Assembly (NCBI RefSeq): GCF_041346925.1
Contig: NZ_CP166840.1
Coordinates: 3,343,001-3,407,000 of the forward strand
Source of the DNA: Agaribacterium sp. ZY112
GTDB taxonomy: Bacteria > Pseudomonadota > Gammaproteobacteria > Pseudomonadales > Cellvibrionaceae
Length of the DNA: 64,000 bases
Direction: 5' to 3'
Part shown: positions 35,821-44,075 of the stretch, one piece after another
Layout of the letters: every line of letters starts with the position of its first letter
Numbering within the stretch: position 1 is the first letter of the stretch
The notes under the pieces: generated by a model
The model's input: only the letters and a program-made list of their open reading frames with translations
Told to the model about the DNA's origin: nothing
Databases searched by the model: none
Program-made: the position numbers and the translations under genes

Positions 35821-37914
35821 TTAATTATCTTTTGAAGCGGTAAAAGGAAGGGTATTAATTAAATTATCTAAGAAACTACCAGATGAATTAAGAGACGATA
35901 TAATACGTTCCATTGCAATAAATTGATTTAATAGGCGCTCTTCATAAGCGTCAATTCTCCGATCTAAACTACTTTGTTCGGTATCGTAGCTATCTAAACG
36001 GTTTTCCAAGGTTTCTGTTCTTGTTGCGATCACACCTTGGCTAGAGAGCATAGTATCTATCAAGCGTTCTAGCTCTCCAGAGAATCCTCGGCTGAAATTA
36101 ACTGTTGCACTTGCTGCCGACTCACTAAGAATAAGTGCAAGGCCTTCACCCGCTTCACCTAAGGCTGGCAATAAGACATTAGCAGAACCAAAACCTGCAA
36201 CACCATTTACGGTGCCTGCAGCGGTTAAACCATTAATTCCACTGGCATTGCTTAAACCTAGCTCACCTGCATCGCCTGAAACATTAGAAAAAGCAATACT
36301 CGAAGCCGCTCCATACGATGATGAGGTAAATTCATAGCGATTATCTGTGGCGTTATAGCTTACGGACACTTCCTTGTTTGCATCGCTAATAGCAGAATCA
36401 TTATTAATCAAACTCTGCAACGCACTTGCGATTTCACTTTGGCTTGCATAACTTGCATCGGGTAAACTTAAGCTAGCTGATTCAACACCATCAACCGTAA
36501 TTGTAAAATCATAATTCTTAGTCGAGGTATCAATAGGAAAGGTATCGGTAGCAGCATTAAAATACCCCTTAGATGGCGCCTGACTCACAACCACCTCATA
36601 TTGGCCTGCAGTGGTGGAATCATTATAACTATTAATAAATACATCATCGTTTGAGGATGAAGTAAAAGGCGCTAGTAGCTTTTGAACGCTTTCAAAGTTT
36701 TCATCAAAGGCCTTATCAAAGTCATCCTCATCAATGGTGAATTTACCGTCTAAATCTGTACGGATACCTATATTGGTCAACGATGTAAAGCCCGATTCTT
36801 CTCCCGAAAGCCCAGGTATCGATGATGAGATGACCGTACGAATTTGGCTTAATATCGATTTAGCTAACGCATCGTTGGACAACGATCCAATAACAGTTTC
36901 TGTTGTACCATCTTCATTTTCAACATCATTAACACCAAAAATAGGATCAACGGCATCGATAAATGCATTATAAGACTCAACAAAAGCCCTTACATTTTGC
37001 TCCGCAAAGTTTTTATCATCTTCAATGGTGATAGTGACTGTTTCACCTGGGTCGGTCAGACTGAGTACATCCAATTTCAAACCAGCAACCACATCATCAA
37101 TATTATTGGATTCACGGCTAATGCTAATACCGTTTAAGGTAAGCTCTGCATCAGCACCAACTTGTTTTTCATAGCTCAGATACCCATCATTCGAAAAACC
37201 ATCTTTGCTTGCGTTATAAGAAAATCGAGAGAGGTCAGATGCATCATTATTACTTGGGCTACCGCCAGCTTCGGAGGCAATAATTTCTAGCTCATTCTCT
37301 AAGCCAGATTCCGACACAACACTTAGCACATAAGCATCACCATCAAAAACAATCGATGCCGACACACCTTTATCTGCTGCATTAATTGCGTCACGCAAAC
37401 CTTCTAAACTGTTATTTTCACTATCAATAACAACATCAAAGCTCTCTGCTTCAGTGTCTTGTGTAAAACTGGGGGTTAAGGGTGGCGTGCCCGATCTATC
37501 CCAAGCACCAAAATTAAAGCTTAACGTACCTTCGCCCACTTCAGCACTCGGGTCATTAAAGCCTGAAAAAGCTAAAGTATGTGACGAGGCCACACCTTCA
37601 ACCGTAAACGCATACGAACCCGCTTGTACATCAGTATCAAGCTCAACAGGAACCAACGCCGTACTGTCTGTAAACGATGCACTTTTACTGAATAACGCTT
37701 CGGGATCGGATAAAGCATTAGCGGCATCTTTTAAGGTTGATAGCGCGCTAGTCAATAAACCAAAGTCAGAGATACGGCTTTCGGTGAGCTCAACCTTAGA
37801 ATCAATACGCTGTTGAGGCGCCATGCGCTCGACTTCAACCAGCTGCTTAACTAGGTTTTGGCTATCAATACCGGAGCCTGCGCCAAGGCTTTGAATAATA
37901 TTGTTGTCAATCAT
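35821..37914 (-). CDS. fliD: Flagellar hook-associated protein 2 (filament cap) FliD
   Basis: Caps the growing filament and assists flagellin folding. The 697-aa protein is longer than the E. coli protein (~470). The N-terminal cap domain reads GAGSGIDSQNLVKQLVEVERMAPQQRID. A flagellin_IN-type stretch SLEGLRDAINAADKGVSASIVFDGD lies near 165-190. Conserved middle motif QNVRAFVESYNAFIDAV, and a C-terminal coiled coil ASQGVIATRTETLENRLD-like SSQGVIATRTETLENRLDSYD. Extra length is in the central, surface-exposed domain. A candidate sigma-54 promoter lies at 38146. Confidence 0.96.
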   Translation of the reverse strand: MIDNNIIQSLGAGSGIDSQNLVKQLVEVERMAPQQRIDSKVELTESRISDFGLLTSALSTLKDAANALSDPEALFSKSASFTDSTALVPVELDTDVQAGSYAFTVEGVASSHTLAFSGFNDPSAEVGEGTLSFNFGAWDRSGTPPLTPSFTQDTEAESFDVVIDSENNSLEGLRDAINAADKGVSASIVFDGDAYVLSVVSESGLENELEIIASEAGGSPSNNDASDLSRFSYNASKDGFSNDGYLSYEKQVGADAELTLNGISISRESNNIDDVVAGLKLDVLSLTDPGETVTITIEDDKNFAEQNVRAFVESYNAFIDAVDPIFGVNDVENEDGTTETVIGSLSNDALAKSILSQIRTVISSSIPGLSGEESGFTSLTNIGIRTDLDGKFTIDEDDFDKAFDENFESVQKLLAPFTSSSNDDVFINSYNDSTTAGQYEVVVSQAPSKGYFNAATDTFPIDTSTKNYDFTITVDGVESASLSLPDASYASQSEIASALQSLINNDSAISDANKEVSVSYNATDNRYEFTSSSYGAASSIAFSNVSGDAGELGLSNASGINGLTAAGTVNGVAGFGSANVLLPALGEAGEGLALILSESAASATVNFSRGFSGELERLIDTMLSSQGVIATRTETLENRLDSYDTEQSSLDRRIDAYEERLLNQFIAMERIISSLNSSGSFLDNLINTLPFTASKDN

Positions 37915-38210
37915 TAGCTAATCCGAAAAACAGGCCTTTTAGGCTACGTTGTCTAACACAGTCCATATGCACTCATTACGTTTATTACTTTTAAGTATCG
38001 CCTGATTCAAGCAGAGCTATAGGAACCATTGGTTTGCAAAACGGCAAAACTTATACCCTAATGACATTGAATACAGGGTTTGAACGACCTTTATATGCCG
38101 ATCTACGACTCAAAAGTAAGAGTTTAAGAGTTCGTAAGAGACATATGCGATATTAATGCCAGCTACAGCAGGCACTAATATGAAAACAGTGGGGGAATTT
38201 GCGCCAACGA
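37915..38210. other. Intergenic leader region upstream of fliD
   Basis: About 300 bp between the fliD start and the flaG terminator. Contents I can identify are the candidate sigma-54 site at 38146 and an AT-rich leader of roughly 200 nt. No open frame with a ribosome site was found. Confidence 0.5.
38146..38161 (-). promoter_or_regulatory. Candidate sigma-54 promoter of fliD
   Basis: The minus strand reads TGGCATTAATATCGCA: -24 TGGCA is ideal, the -12 is CGC instead of TTGC, with correct spacing. It would leave an unusually long ~220-nt leader before the fliD ATG. Confidence 0.6.
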
Positions 38211-38239
38211 CAAAAGGGACGTGGCTTACACCACGTCCC
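38211..38239 (-). terminator. Rho-independent terminator after flaG
   Basis: Perfect 9-bp stem GGGACGTGG/CCACGTCCC (38216-38224, 38231-38239) with a 6-nt loop, followed on the minus strand by TTTTG. It lies 23 bp past the flaG stop. Confidence 0.85.
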
Positions 38240-38261
38240 TGCTAGAGTAAGAGAACTGTTA

Positions 38262-38642
38262 TTAACCGAGTGCGTTCAACAGGTGGACTTCTCCGTCTTG
38301 TTGCAAACGCCGAGCAATCTCTAAAAAGATATCCTCAGGTATTTGCCGGATTACATCTCCTGAATCACTATCAATCACTTTAATAACAGTGCGATCTAAG
38401 TCTTCATCCACGCTAAATTGAAGATCTCGCTGCACGCTTTGTACATAGTCATTCACCTTAGCAACCTGCTGTTTTAGGTCTGCTGGGTTTGGCGCTTTTG
38501 GCGCCTGTTCGGCCTCTGTCGTTTCGGCCTTATCACTTGCACTTAAGGGCTTGATCTCTTCGCTTGCGTTAACGTCCCCCTTAGATGAAGAAGAGGCCTG
38601 CGCAGCGTGTACCGCCGGCTGTGCGAGTCTTACTTCATTCAT
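38262..38642 (-). CDS. flaG: Flagellar protein FlaG
   Basis: Small cytoplasmic protein thought to limit filament length in polar-flagellate bacteria. 126 aa with a low-complexity first half (EIKPLSASDKAETTEAEQAPKAP). The FlaG domain reads VQRDLQFSVDEDLDRTVIKVIDSDSGDVIRQIPEDIFLEIARRL, which is diagnostic. It lies between a flagellin and fliD, its usual place, and probably depends on partial read-through of the terminator at 38658. Confidence 0.95.
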   Translation of the reverse strand: MNEVRLAQPAVHAAQASSSSKGDVNASEEIKPLSASDKAETTEAEQAPKAPNPADLKQQVAKVNDYVQSVQRDLQFSVDEDLDRTVIKVIDSDSGDVIRQIPEDIFLEIARRLQQDGEVHLLNALG

Positions 38643-38657
38643 GGGTCACCTCTCTAT

Positions 38658-38687
38658 GAAAAAGAGCCGGTGGATCAGCCACCAGCT
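38658..38687 (-). terminator. Rho-independent terminator after the sigma-28 flagellin
   Basis: Arms AGCCGGTGG (38665-38673) and CCACCAGCT (38679-38687) pair with one G-T wobble over a 5-nt loop, then TTTTTC on the minus strand. It separates flagellin from flaG. Confidence 0.8.
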
Positions 38688-38715
38688 TATTTCTCTCCAA
38701 CGTTGCTTTAAGCTA

Positions 38716-40425
38716 TTACTGCAGAAGCGAAAGCACTTGCTGAGGCCTAGCATTCGCTTGGGCCAGCATGGCTTGTGACGCCTGTTGCAATACCTGTGCA
38801 CGACTTAAATTTGCAGTTTCAGCGGCGAAGTCTGCATCAACAATTCGAGAACGAGCAGCCGATGTTTTTTCGCTTACGTTACTTAAGTTTGAAACTGTAA
38901 AGTCGAGGCGGTTATTAACAGCACCGAGTTCTGAACGTGTTGTGCTGATTTGCTCTAGCGCCGTATCAATAACATCAATGGCAGATTGAGCACCGGCTTC
39001 GGTTGAGATATCAATATCAGAAACAGAATCTCCTGATGTTGCTGAGGTATTTGTTTCCACTAAATGCAAAGCCGTTAGTAATGCATCAGCACCAGTAGTT
39101 GTTCCAGCCTCGATACTGATAGCTGAGTTATCAACAGAATTAAGCTGAAGAACTTGAGCAGTCGCACCTGAAGCGACTACGCCTGTTTCTGGAGCCTTAT
39201 CATTAATTGCAGCTATGATATCTGCAACTGCCGTCCCATCAGCAGCACCAATTTCAACACCATTGATAACAAGTTGGCCTTCCAAAAGGACGGTCGCATC
39301 TGCATCAAGAAGAGTCGCACTGCTACTCAAAATTCCGCCTTCAGCACGAGCGTTTATTCCAAGATCATCTGCATCCGTAGCATCCGCATACGCAACAGTA
39401 ATTTCATTACCGTCAGTTGATGTTAGCGACAATTGAGCTTCTTGTACTGTAGCTGCACCGCCAGTACCCACTGCATCCTGCTCAGCTGTAGCCGCAGTTC
39501 CCACAGTAATTTGCGCGCCACTAGCACTTTCAATCACTAACTTACCACTATCACTTAAGCTTGCGGATATATCATCCCCACCTTTTTCATTAATAGCCGC
39601 GACCAACTCATCAAGATTACCAGTATCAGTAATAACAAGTGATGTAGCAGTACCATCTGCATTAACAGTATCAATCTCCATAGTGTCACCGCCGCGGAGG
39701 ACACCGGTACCAACTGTTGCAGCTTCAAATCGTGTCGTTGCTGTAAAATCTACTCCAGACACACCGTCATTCAATACGGCAAGAAACTCATCGACATTGG
39801 TTGCAGCTTCTAAATCTGCGTCATCAATAGTTTGGCCATTTATTGTTACGTCATCGGCTAAAGTTATTCCTACTAAATCAACCGCAGAACCAACAATATC
39901 GCCGCCAGCACTTCCACCTAAACTATTTGCATCTAACTCTCCAATGCTAAAGGTAATAGTTTGATTTGCATTAGAACCAACCTGTAGTGCTACATCACCT
40001 TGCGAACCATCAAGAATATTCTGGCCATTAAACGAAGTGGTTTCAGCAATACGGTCAATCTCTGCAATTAACTGCTGTGATTCCGCATTGAGTGAGGCTC
40101 TATCTGTATCGGAATAAATTCCGTTGGCAGACTGAACAGATAGTTCTCGCATACGCTGAAGAATATTGGTTGTTTCGTCTAAAGCACCTTCAGCGGTTTG
40201 AATTAATGAGACACCGTCATTCGCATTTCGAATAGCCTGATCAAGGCCTCTAATAGCTGATGTTTGACGATTTGAAATTGCGAGACCCGCAGCATCATCT
40301 GCCGCTGAGTTGATACGCTTACCAGATGCTAAACGTTCACTCGCTTTATCTAGCTCACCACCTGATGACATCAGCTGGCGCTGAGCATTTAGTGACGCGA
40401 TATTACTATTAACTACTAAAGGCAT
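38716..40425 (-). CDS. fliC: Flagellin, sigma-28-dependent copy
   Basis: Filament subunit, 569 aa. Conserved N-terminal D0/D1: NSNIASLNAQRQLMSSGGEL, SERLASGKRINSAADDAAGLAI and ANDGVSLIQTAEGAL. Conserved C-terminal: RIVDADFAAETANLSRAQVLQQASQAMLAQANARPQQVLSLLQ. The variable centre holds repeated flagellin_IN-type blocks (for example NLDELVAAINEKGGDDISASLSDSGKLVI). It is close in size and ends to the flagellin at 40845, implying duplication. Preceded by a strong sigma-28 promoter. Confidence 0.97.
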   Translation of the reverse strand: MPLVVNSNIASLNAQRQLMSSGGELDKASERLASGKRINSAADDAAGLAISNRQTSAIRGLDQAIRNANDGVSLIQTAEGALDETTNILQRMRELSVQSANGIYSDTDRASLNAESQQLIAEIDRIAETTSFNGQNILDGSQGDVALQVGSNANQTITFSIGELDANSLGGSAGGDIVGSAVDLVGITLADDVTINGQTIDDADLEAATNVDEFLAVLNDGVSGVDFTATTRFEAATVGTGVLRGGDTMEIDTVNADGTATSLVITDTGNLDELVAAINEKGGDDISASLSDSGKLVIESASGAQITVGTAATAEQDAVGTGGAATVQEAQLSLTSTDGNEITVAYADATDADDLGINARAEGGILSSSATLLDADATVLLEGQLVINGVEIGAADGTAVADIIAAINDKAPETGVVASGATAQVLQLNSVDNSAISIEAGTTTGADALLTALHLVETNTSATSGDSVSDIDISTEAGAQSAIDVIDTALEQISTTRSELGAVNNRLDFTVSNLSNVSEKTSAARSRIVDADFAAETANLSRAQVLQQASQAMLAQANARPQQVLSLLQ

Positions 40426-40519
40426 GATGAGCCTCCCAATGTAAGTCTGTCGAACGCCGATCTAATAAGACCGGTGAAGTTGAAAGGCGACCATAACAAT
40501 CAACCCTTCCTGACTTAAT

Positions 40520-40546
40520 CTTTCGGCACAGCGGGGAGGAACTTTA
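40520..40546 (-). promoter_or_regulatory. Sigma-28 (FliA) promoter of flagellin
   Basis: The minus strand reads TAAAGTTC, an 11-nt spacer, then GCCGAAAG, matching TAAAGTTT-N11-GCCGATAA. Expected start is near 40513, with an 88-nt leader to the ATG at 40425, which has GGGAGG as ribosome site. Confidence 0.92.
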
Positions 40547-40778
40547 AAAGAAAATACAAATCAGCCCTAAGGCAATATAATGCATATAAAAAAACAAAGA
40601 CTTACAAAATAAAAAACACTTTAGTTTTTCTCAAACGGGGTAAATAAATAAAGATAAAAATAAAACTATTAGAACAATCTATTATTAACCTACTAATTAA
40701 TAGAATCATTTCATTTGATATAGTCATTTATAGAATAAGATGCTCTATATCTAGATGGGTATGATAAAAATATAAACT

Positions 40779-40822
40779 GATAGAACAGCACAATAGAAAA
40801 ACATGCGTTGTACTGTTCTATC
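40779..40822. repeat. Long inverted repeat after the sigma-54 flagellin
   Basis: GATAGAACAG (40779-40788) and CTGTTCTATC (40813-40822) pair perfectly, and four more bases (CACAA/TTGT side) extend the stem after one mismatch, total about 14 bp around a 14-nt loop. It lies 23 bp past the flagellin stop. On the minus strand it is followed by a T-rich segment TTTATATTTTTA, so it may be a terminator with an offset T-tract. Confidence 0.65.
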
Positions 40823-40844
40823 TATACTCACCTCAGGCTTGATT

Positions 40845-42611
40845 CTAGCCCTGCAGTAATTGCAACACTTGCTGAGGTTGAGCATTAGCCTGAGCCAACA
40901 TGGCTTGTGACGCCTGCTGTAATACCTGAGCTCGACTCAACTCGGATGTCTCTGCTGCAAAATCGGCATCCATAATACGTGAGCGTGAAGCTTCAGTTTT
41001 CTCAACTACATTGAGTAGATTACCCATAGTGAACTCTAAACGGTTAGCAATCGCACCTAGCTGGGAGCGGGTATCATTAATCGTCTCCAGTGCCACATCG
41101 ATAATGGCTAGGCTTTCTTGAGCACCATCGACTGTTGCGATTTGAATATCCGCGACAGAATTACCTTGCGTCGCCGAATTATTGGTTTCCAATAAGCCTG
41201 TAGTCGTAGCATTTGCTGCGCCAGTTAACTCAATTGTTATTTCAGTTCCATCAACGGAGTTTAAAGAAAGTACTCCATCTGCGGCAGTGCCACCAGCGGC
41301 TACCGTCGCCACAACCCCATGCTCTGCTGATTTCGCATTAATTTGAGTGACCAAATTAGCTATCGTATCAAATGCGTCCGTGCCAATAGCCGTAGCATCA
41401 ATGCTAACGCCATTAATCATTACGTCGCCTTCAGCTAACGCAGATTCAGTACCATCTGCTACTTCAAGAGCAGTAATATCACCCACGGCAGTACGAGAGT
41501 TCACCCCAAGTTGAGTGGCATTAGGTGCTGCTGTCGCTCCATACGTAATCGTTACGCCATTACCATCATCAGACTTAAAGTCCAACGATGCTTGGTAAGC
41601 ATTTGCCAAGGTTGCATCTGCTGAAGCGGTAATACCGGTATTAGCAACGGTTGCTGCGCCACCGTATTCAACACTAATGGCAGCCCCAGAAGAATGAGAC
41701 ATGACAAGTAAGCCCGCATCATTTAACTCAGCACTAACATTGCCACCAGTCACCTCTTCGATACGAGCAACTAGCTCTTCCATGCTTCCTGTATCGCCGA
41801 TCTGGTAAGTATTAACCGTTCCATCGAGCTGATGGACAGTTAAATCCATAGTATCCGCACCACGTAATATGCCGGTACCTGCTGTTGCTGCGGTAATCTC
41901 AGTAAAGGCAGTAGTTGTAACTCCACTTACATTACTATTGAATAAATCTAATAGCTCTTCCATGTTTGTAGCAGAGGTAAGATCCCCCACATTCTGGCCA
42001 TTGACTTCCATTGTTGTCGCAGCAGTGGCGCCAGTAATCAATGTAACGTTTGCAGGATCAACCCCCATTGTTGTACCCACGATATCCCCACCGGCATCCC
42101 CACCGAGCGTTTTAATGTCCATTGCTGGAATACTCATGGTAATAGTTTCATAAGCCTGTGAGCCGACTTGTAAATCAACCTCGCCTAAACTGCCATCTAA
42201 TAAGAATTGGCCATTAAAAGAGGTCGACGTTGCAATACGATCCAGTTCGGCTTTTAGCTGCTGAACTTCAGCATCAAGGGTTTTTCTATCTGTATCCGAA
42301 TAAATTCCGTTAGCAGATTGAATGGCCAGTTCTCGCATACGCTGCAAAATATTGGTTGTCGCATCCATAGCGCCTTCCGCGGTTTGGATCAGCGACACGC
42401 CATCATTCGCATTTCGAACGGCCTGATTAAGCCCACGAATTTGTGAAGTCATGCGATTAGAAATAGCCAGGCCTGCGGCATCATCGGCTGCAGTATTAAT
42501 TCTACGCCCCGATGCCAAACGCTCCATCGCCTGACTCATGTCATTGCCAGATTGAATCAACTGACGTTGTGAATTTAACGCAGCCACGTTGGTATTAATA
42601 ACAAGAGGCAT
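40845..42611 (-). CDS. fliC: Flagellin, sigma-54-dependent copy
   Basis: Second filament subunit, 588 aa. N-terminal NTNVAALNSQRQLIQSGNDM, ERLASGRRINTAADDAAGLAI; C-terminal RIMDADFAAETSELSRAQVLQQASQAMLAQANAQPQQVLQLLQ. The variable centre differs from the other copy and carries Thr/Ala-rich flagellin_IN-type blocks. Promoter class differs from the other flagellin: sigma-54 at 42669. In Vibrio the sigma-54 flagellin (FlaA) is the essential core subunit; by analogy this copy may play that role. Confidence 0.97.
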   Translation of the reverse strand: MPLVINTNVAALNSQRQLIQSGNDMSQAMERLASGRRINTAADDAAGLAISNRMTSQIRGLNQAVRNANDGVSLIQTAEGAMDATTNILQRMRELAIQSANGIYSDTDRKTLDAEVQQLKAELDRIATSTSFNGQFLLDGSLGEVDLQVGSQAYETITMSIPAMDIKTLGGDAGGDIVGTTMGVDPANVTLITGATAATTMEVNGQNVGDLTSATNMEELLDLFNSNVSGVTTTAFTEITAATAGTGILRGADTMDLTVHQLDGTVNTYQIGDTGSMEELVARIEEVTGGNVSAELNDAGLLVMSHSSGAAISVEYGGAATVANTGITASADATLANAYQASLDFKSDDGNGVTITYGATAAPNATQLGVNSRTAVGDITALEVADGTESALAEGDVMINGVSIDATAIGTDAFDTIANLVTQINAKSAEHGVVATVAAGGTAADGVLSLNSVDGTEITIELTGAANATTTGLLETNNSATQGNSVADIQIATVDGAQESLAIIDVALETINDTRSQLGAIANRLEFTMGNLLNVVEKTEASRSRIMDADFAAETSELSRAQVLQQASQAMLAQANAQPQQVLQLLQG

Positions 42612-42668
42612 AGTTCTCTCCTATAACCTTAATCAGTTTCTACCCACAGATGGGTTTGAATTGATTAA

Positions 42669-42684
42669 TGCAGACCCCGTGCCA
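42669..42684 (-). promoter_or_regulatory. Sigma-54 promoter of the second flagellin
   Basis: The minus strand reads TGGCACGGGGTCTGCA, with the ideal TGGCACG -24 block and TGC -12. Expected start is near 42657, 46 nt before the ATG at 42611. Confidence 0.9.
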
Positions 42685-42761
42685 AACACAAAAAAGATAA
42701 TAAAAACAACAAGATAACAATAAAAAAGGCGAATAAACAAAGATAAAAAAGGGAGGGGGAC

Positions 42762-42787
42762 AAAAGCTTGCCGCTTAAGCGGCAAGC
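42762..42787 (-). terminator. Terminator after flgL (22-bp perfect palindrome)
   Basis: GCTTGCCGCTT/AAGCGGCAAGC (42766-42787) is a perfect 22-bp palindrome, just 4 bp past the flgL stop at 42792, followed on the minus strand by TTTTG. It ends the flgFGHIJKL operon. Confidence 0.85.
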
Positions 42788-42791
42788 AATT

Positions 42792-44057
42792 TCATAGACG
42801 TTCGAATAAACTTAAGCGGCTAACACGCGTAAATGCTGTTTGTGCCGCTTGTAAAATTAAAGACTCTGCTGCAAGTCGTGTGGATGCTTCAGCGTAATCA
42901 ACATCACGCAGCTGAGAAATAAGCTCTTGAATGATTAGAGTTGCATCAGAGTGAATACTTTCGGTACTTTCAAGTGTATTAAGCCGAGCACCGATTTTAG
43001 AACTTACTTCTAACACGCTGGTTTGTGCATTAGATAAATTAGCTAAGGTATCGCCGATGGTATCTTCCAAGACATCACGATTACCGGCTTCTCCGTCAAA
43101 GTTTTTCATCGCTTCACTAAAGCGGGCGACCGTCGTTAATAGATCCTGCTTATTTGTAGACTCGACAATAAACTTATCTCCAGCCTGAGGCAGGTTTTCA
43201 GATGCAGGATCACCAATAATTCTAAAGCTTAAACCAGCAGCATTAATTTCAGCACCTGAAACATAAGGCTCATTGGCAAGCACAACTCGGCCTGTCGAGC
43301 GCTCTGTTATTGTAAAGTTTTTACCAGGAGGTGCGGGTAATAAAGCACTATCATCATTAAAACTAACAACGAGATCTTCTGGGTAAAAGTCATTAAATAC
43401 TTGCCTATCGACAACCGTACCAATGGATATTTGTGCAGCAGGGTCAGAGCGATTGCTTGCAGAAACCGACGTTGACACTTCGGGCCTATTACTTTGTATA
43501 TCTACAAACAAGTCTTTACCAGAGTCACCAGAAGCGACCGCAGTATTATTGGCTACCTTAATAAACTTTTGGCCTTCATCCCCCACATATTTAAACCCCG
43601 TTTGCACACTGCCTATAAAAGGTTCGGTCGTACTCTTATAACCTCCAAAGATGAAATCACCATTCGAGTTTTTACTATTCATTAAACTCTGAAGCTCTTC
43701 AACTCGCGCATCAACTTCATTTGCTAAAGATCTATACTCACTATCACTGAGTGTTGCGCTGTTACCTGCCCTAACGGCCAGCTCTTGGATGCGTTGAATA
43801 ATATTAAGCACACCGTCCAACACCGCTTCTTCACCGGTCAAATCATTTTTAGCAATACTAATATTGGTTTGATATTGTTTGGTGCCTGCTAATTCTTCAT
43901 TTAGAGCTAAGATCTTAGTCGAAGCGACCGGATCATCGGAAGGCTCAAGAACTCGTTTACCTGTCGATAATTGTTCTTGTGTTTTAATCATGGCCTGATT
44001 TGCATCAGCCATACTGGTATTGGCAATATTGAATATTTGCTGAGTTGAAATTCGCAT
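42792..44057 (-). CDS. flgL: Flagellar hook-associated protein 3 FlgL
   Basis: Forms the hook-filament junction with FlgK. 421 aa from the ATG at 44057 (MRISTQQIFNIANTSMADANQ); an upstream start at 44069 has no extra support. The flagellin-like N-terminus has TQEQLSTGKRVLEPSDDPVAS and the C-terminal end YAEASTRLAAESLILQAAQTAF. The insert between is longer than in E. coli FlgL (317 aa). It lies 18 bp after flgK. Confidence 0.95.
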   Translation of the reverse strand: MRISTQQIFNIANTSMADANQAMIKTQEQLSTGKRVLEPSDDPVASTKILALNEELAGTKQYQTNISIAKNDLTGEEAVLDGVLNIIQRIQELAVRAGNSATLSDSEYRSLANEVDARVEELQSLMNSKNSNGDFIFGGYKSTTEPFIGSVQTGFKYVGDEGQKFIKVANNTAVASGDSGKDLFVDIQSNRPEVSTSVSASNRSDPAAQISIGTVVDRQVFNDFYPEDLVVSFNDDSALLPAPPGKNFTITERSTGRVVLANEPYVSGAEINAAGLSFRIIGDPASENLPQAGDKFIVESTNKQDLLTTVARFSEAMKNFDGEAGNRDVLEDTIGDTLANLSNAQTSVLEVSSKIGARLNTLESTESIHSDATLIIQELISQLRDVDYAEASTRLAAESLILQAAQTAFTRVSRLSLFERL

Positions 44058-44075
44058 AGCGGCAATCAATTTCCG

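Larger units (their letters stand above)
40426..40844. other. Intergenic region between the two flagellins
   Basis: About 420 bp holding the sigma-28 promoter (40520), an AT-rich leader upstream and an inverted repeat (40779). The rest is AT-rich with no coding sign. Confidence 0.5.
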
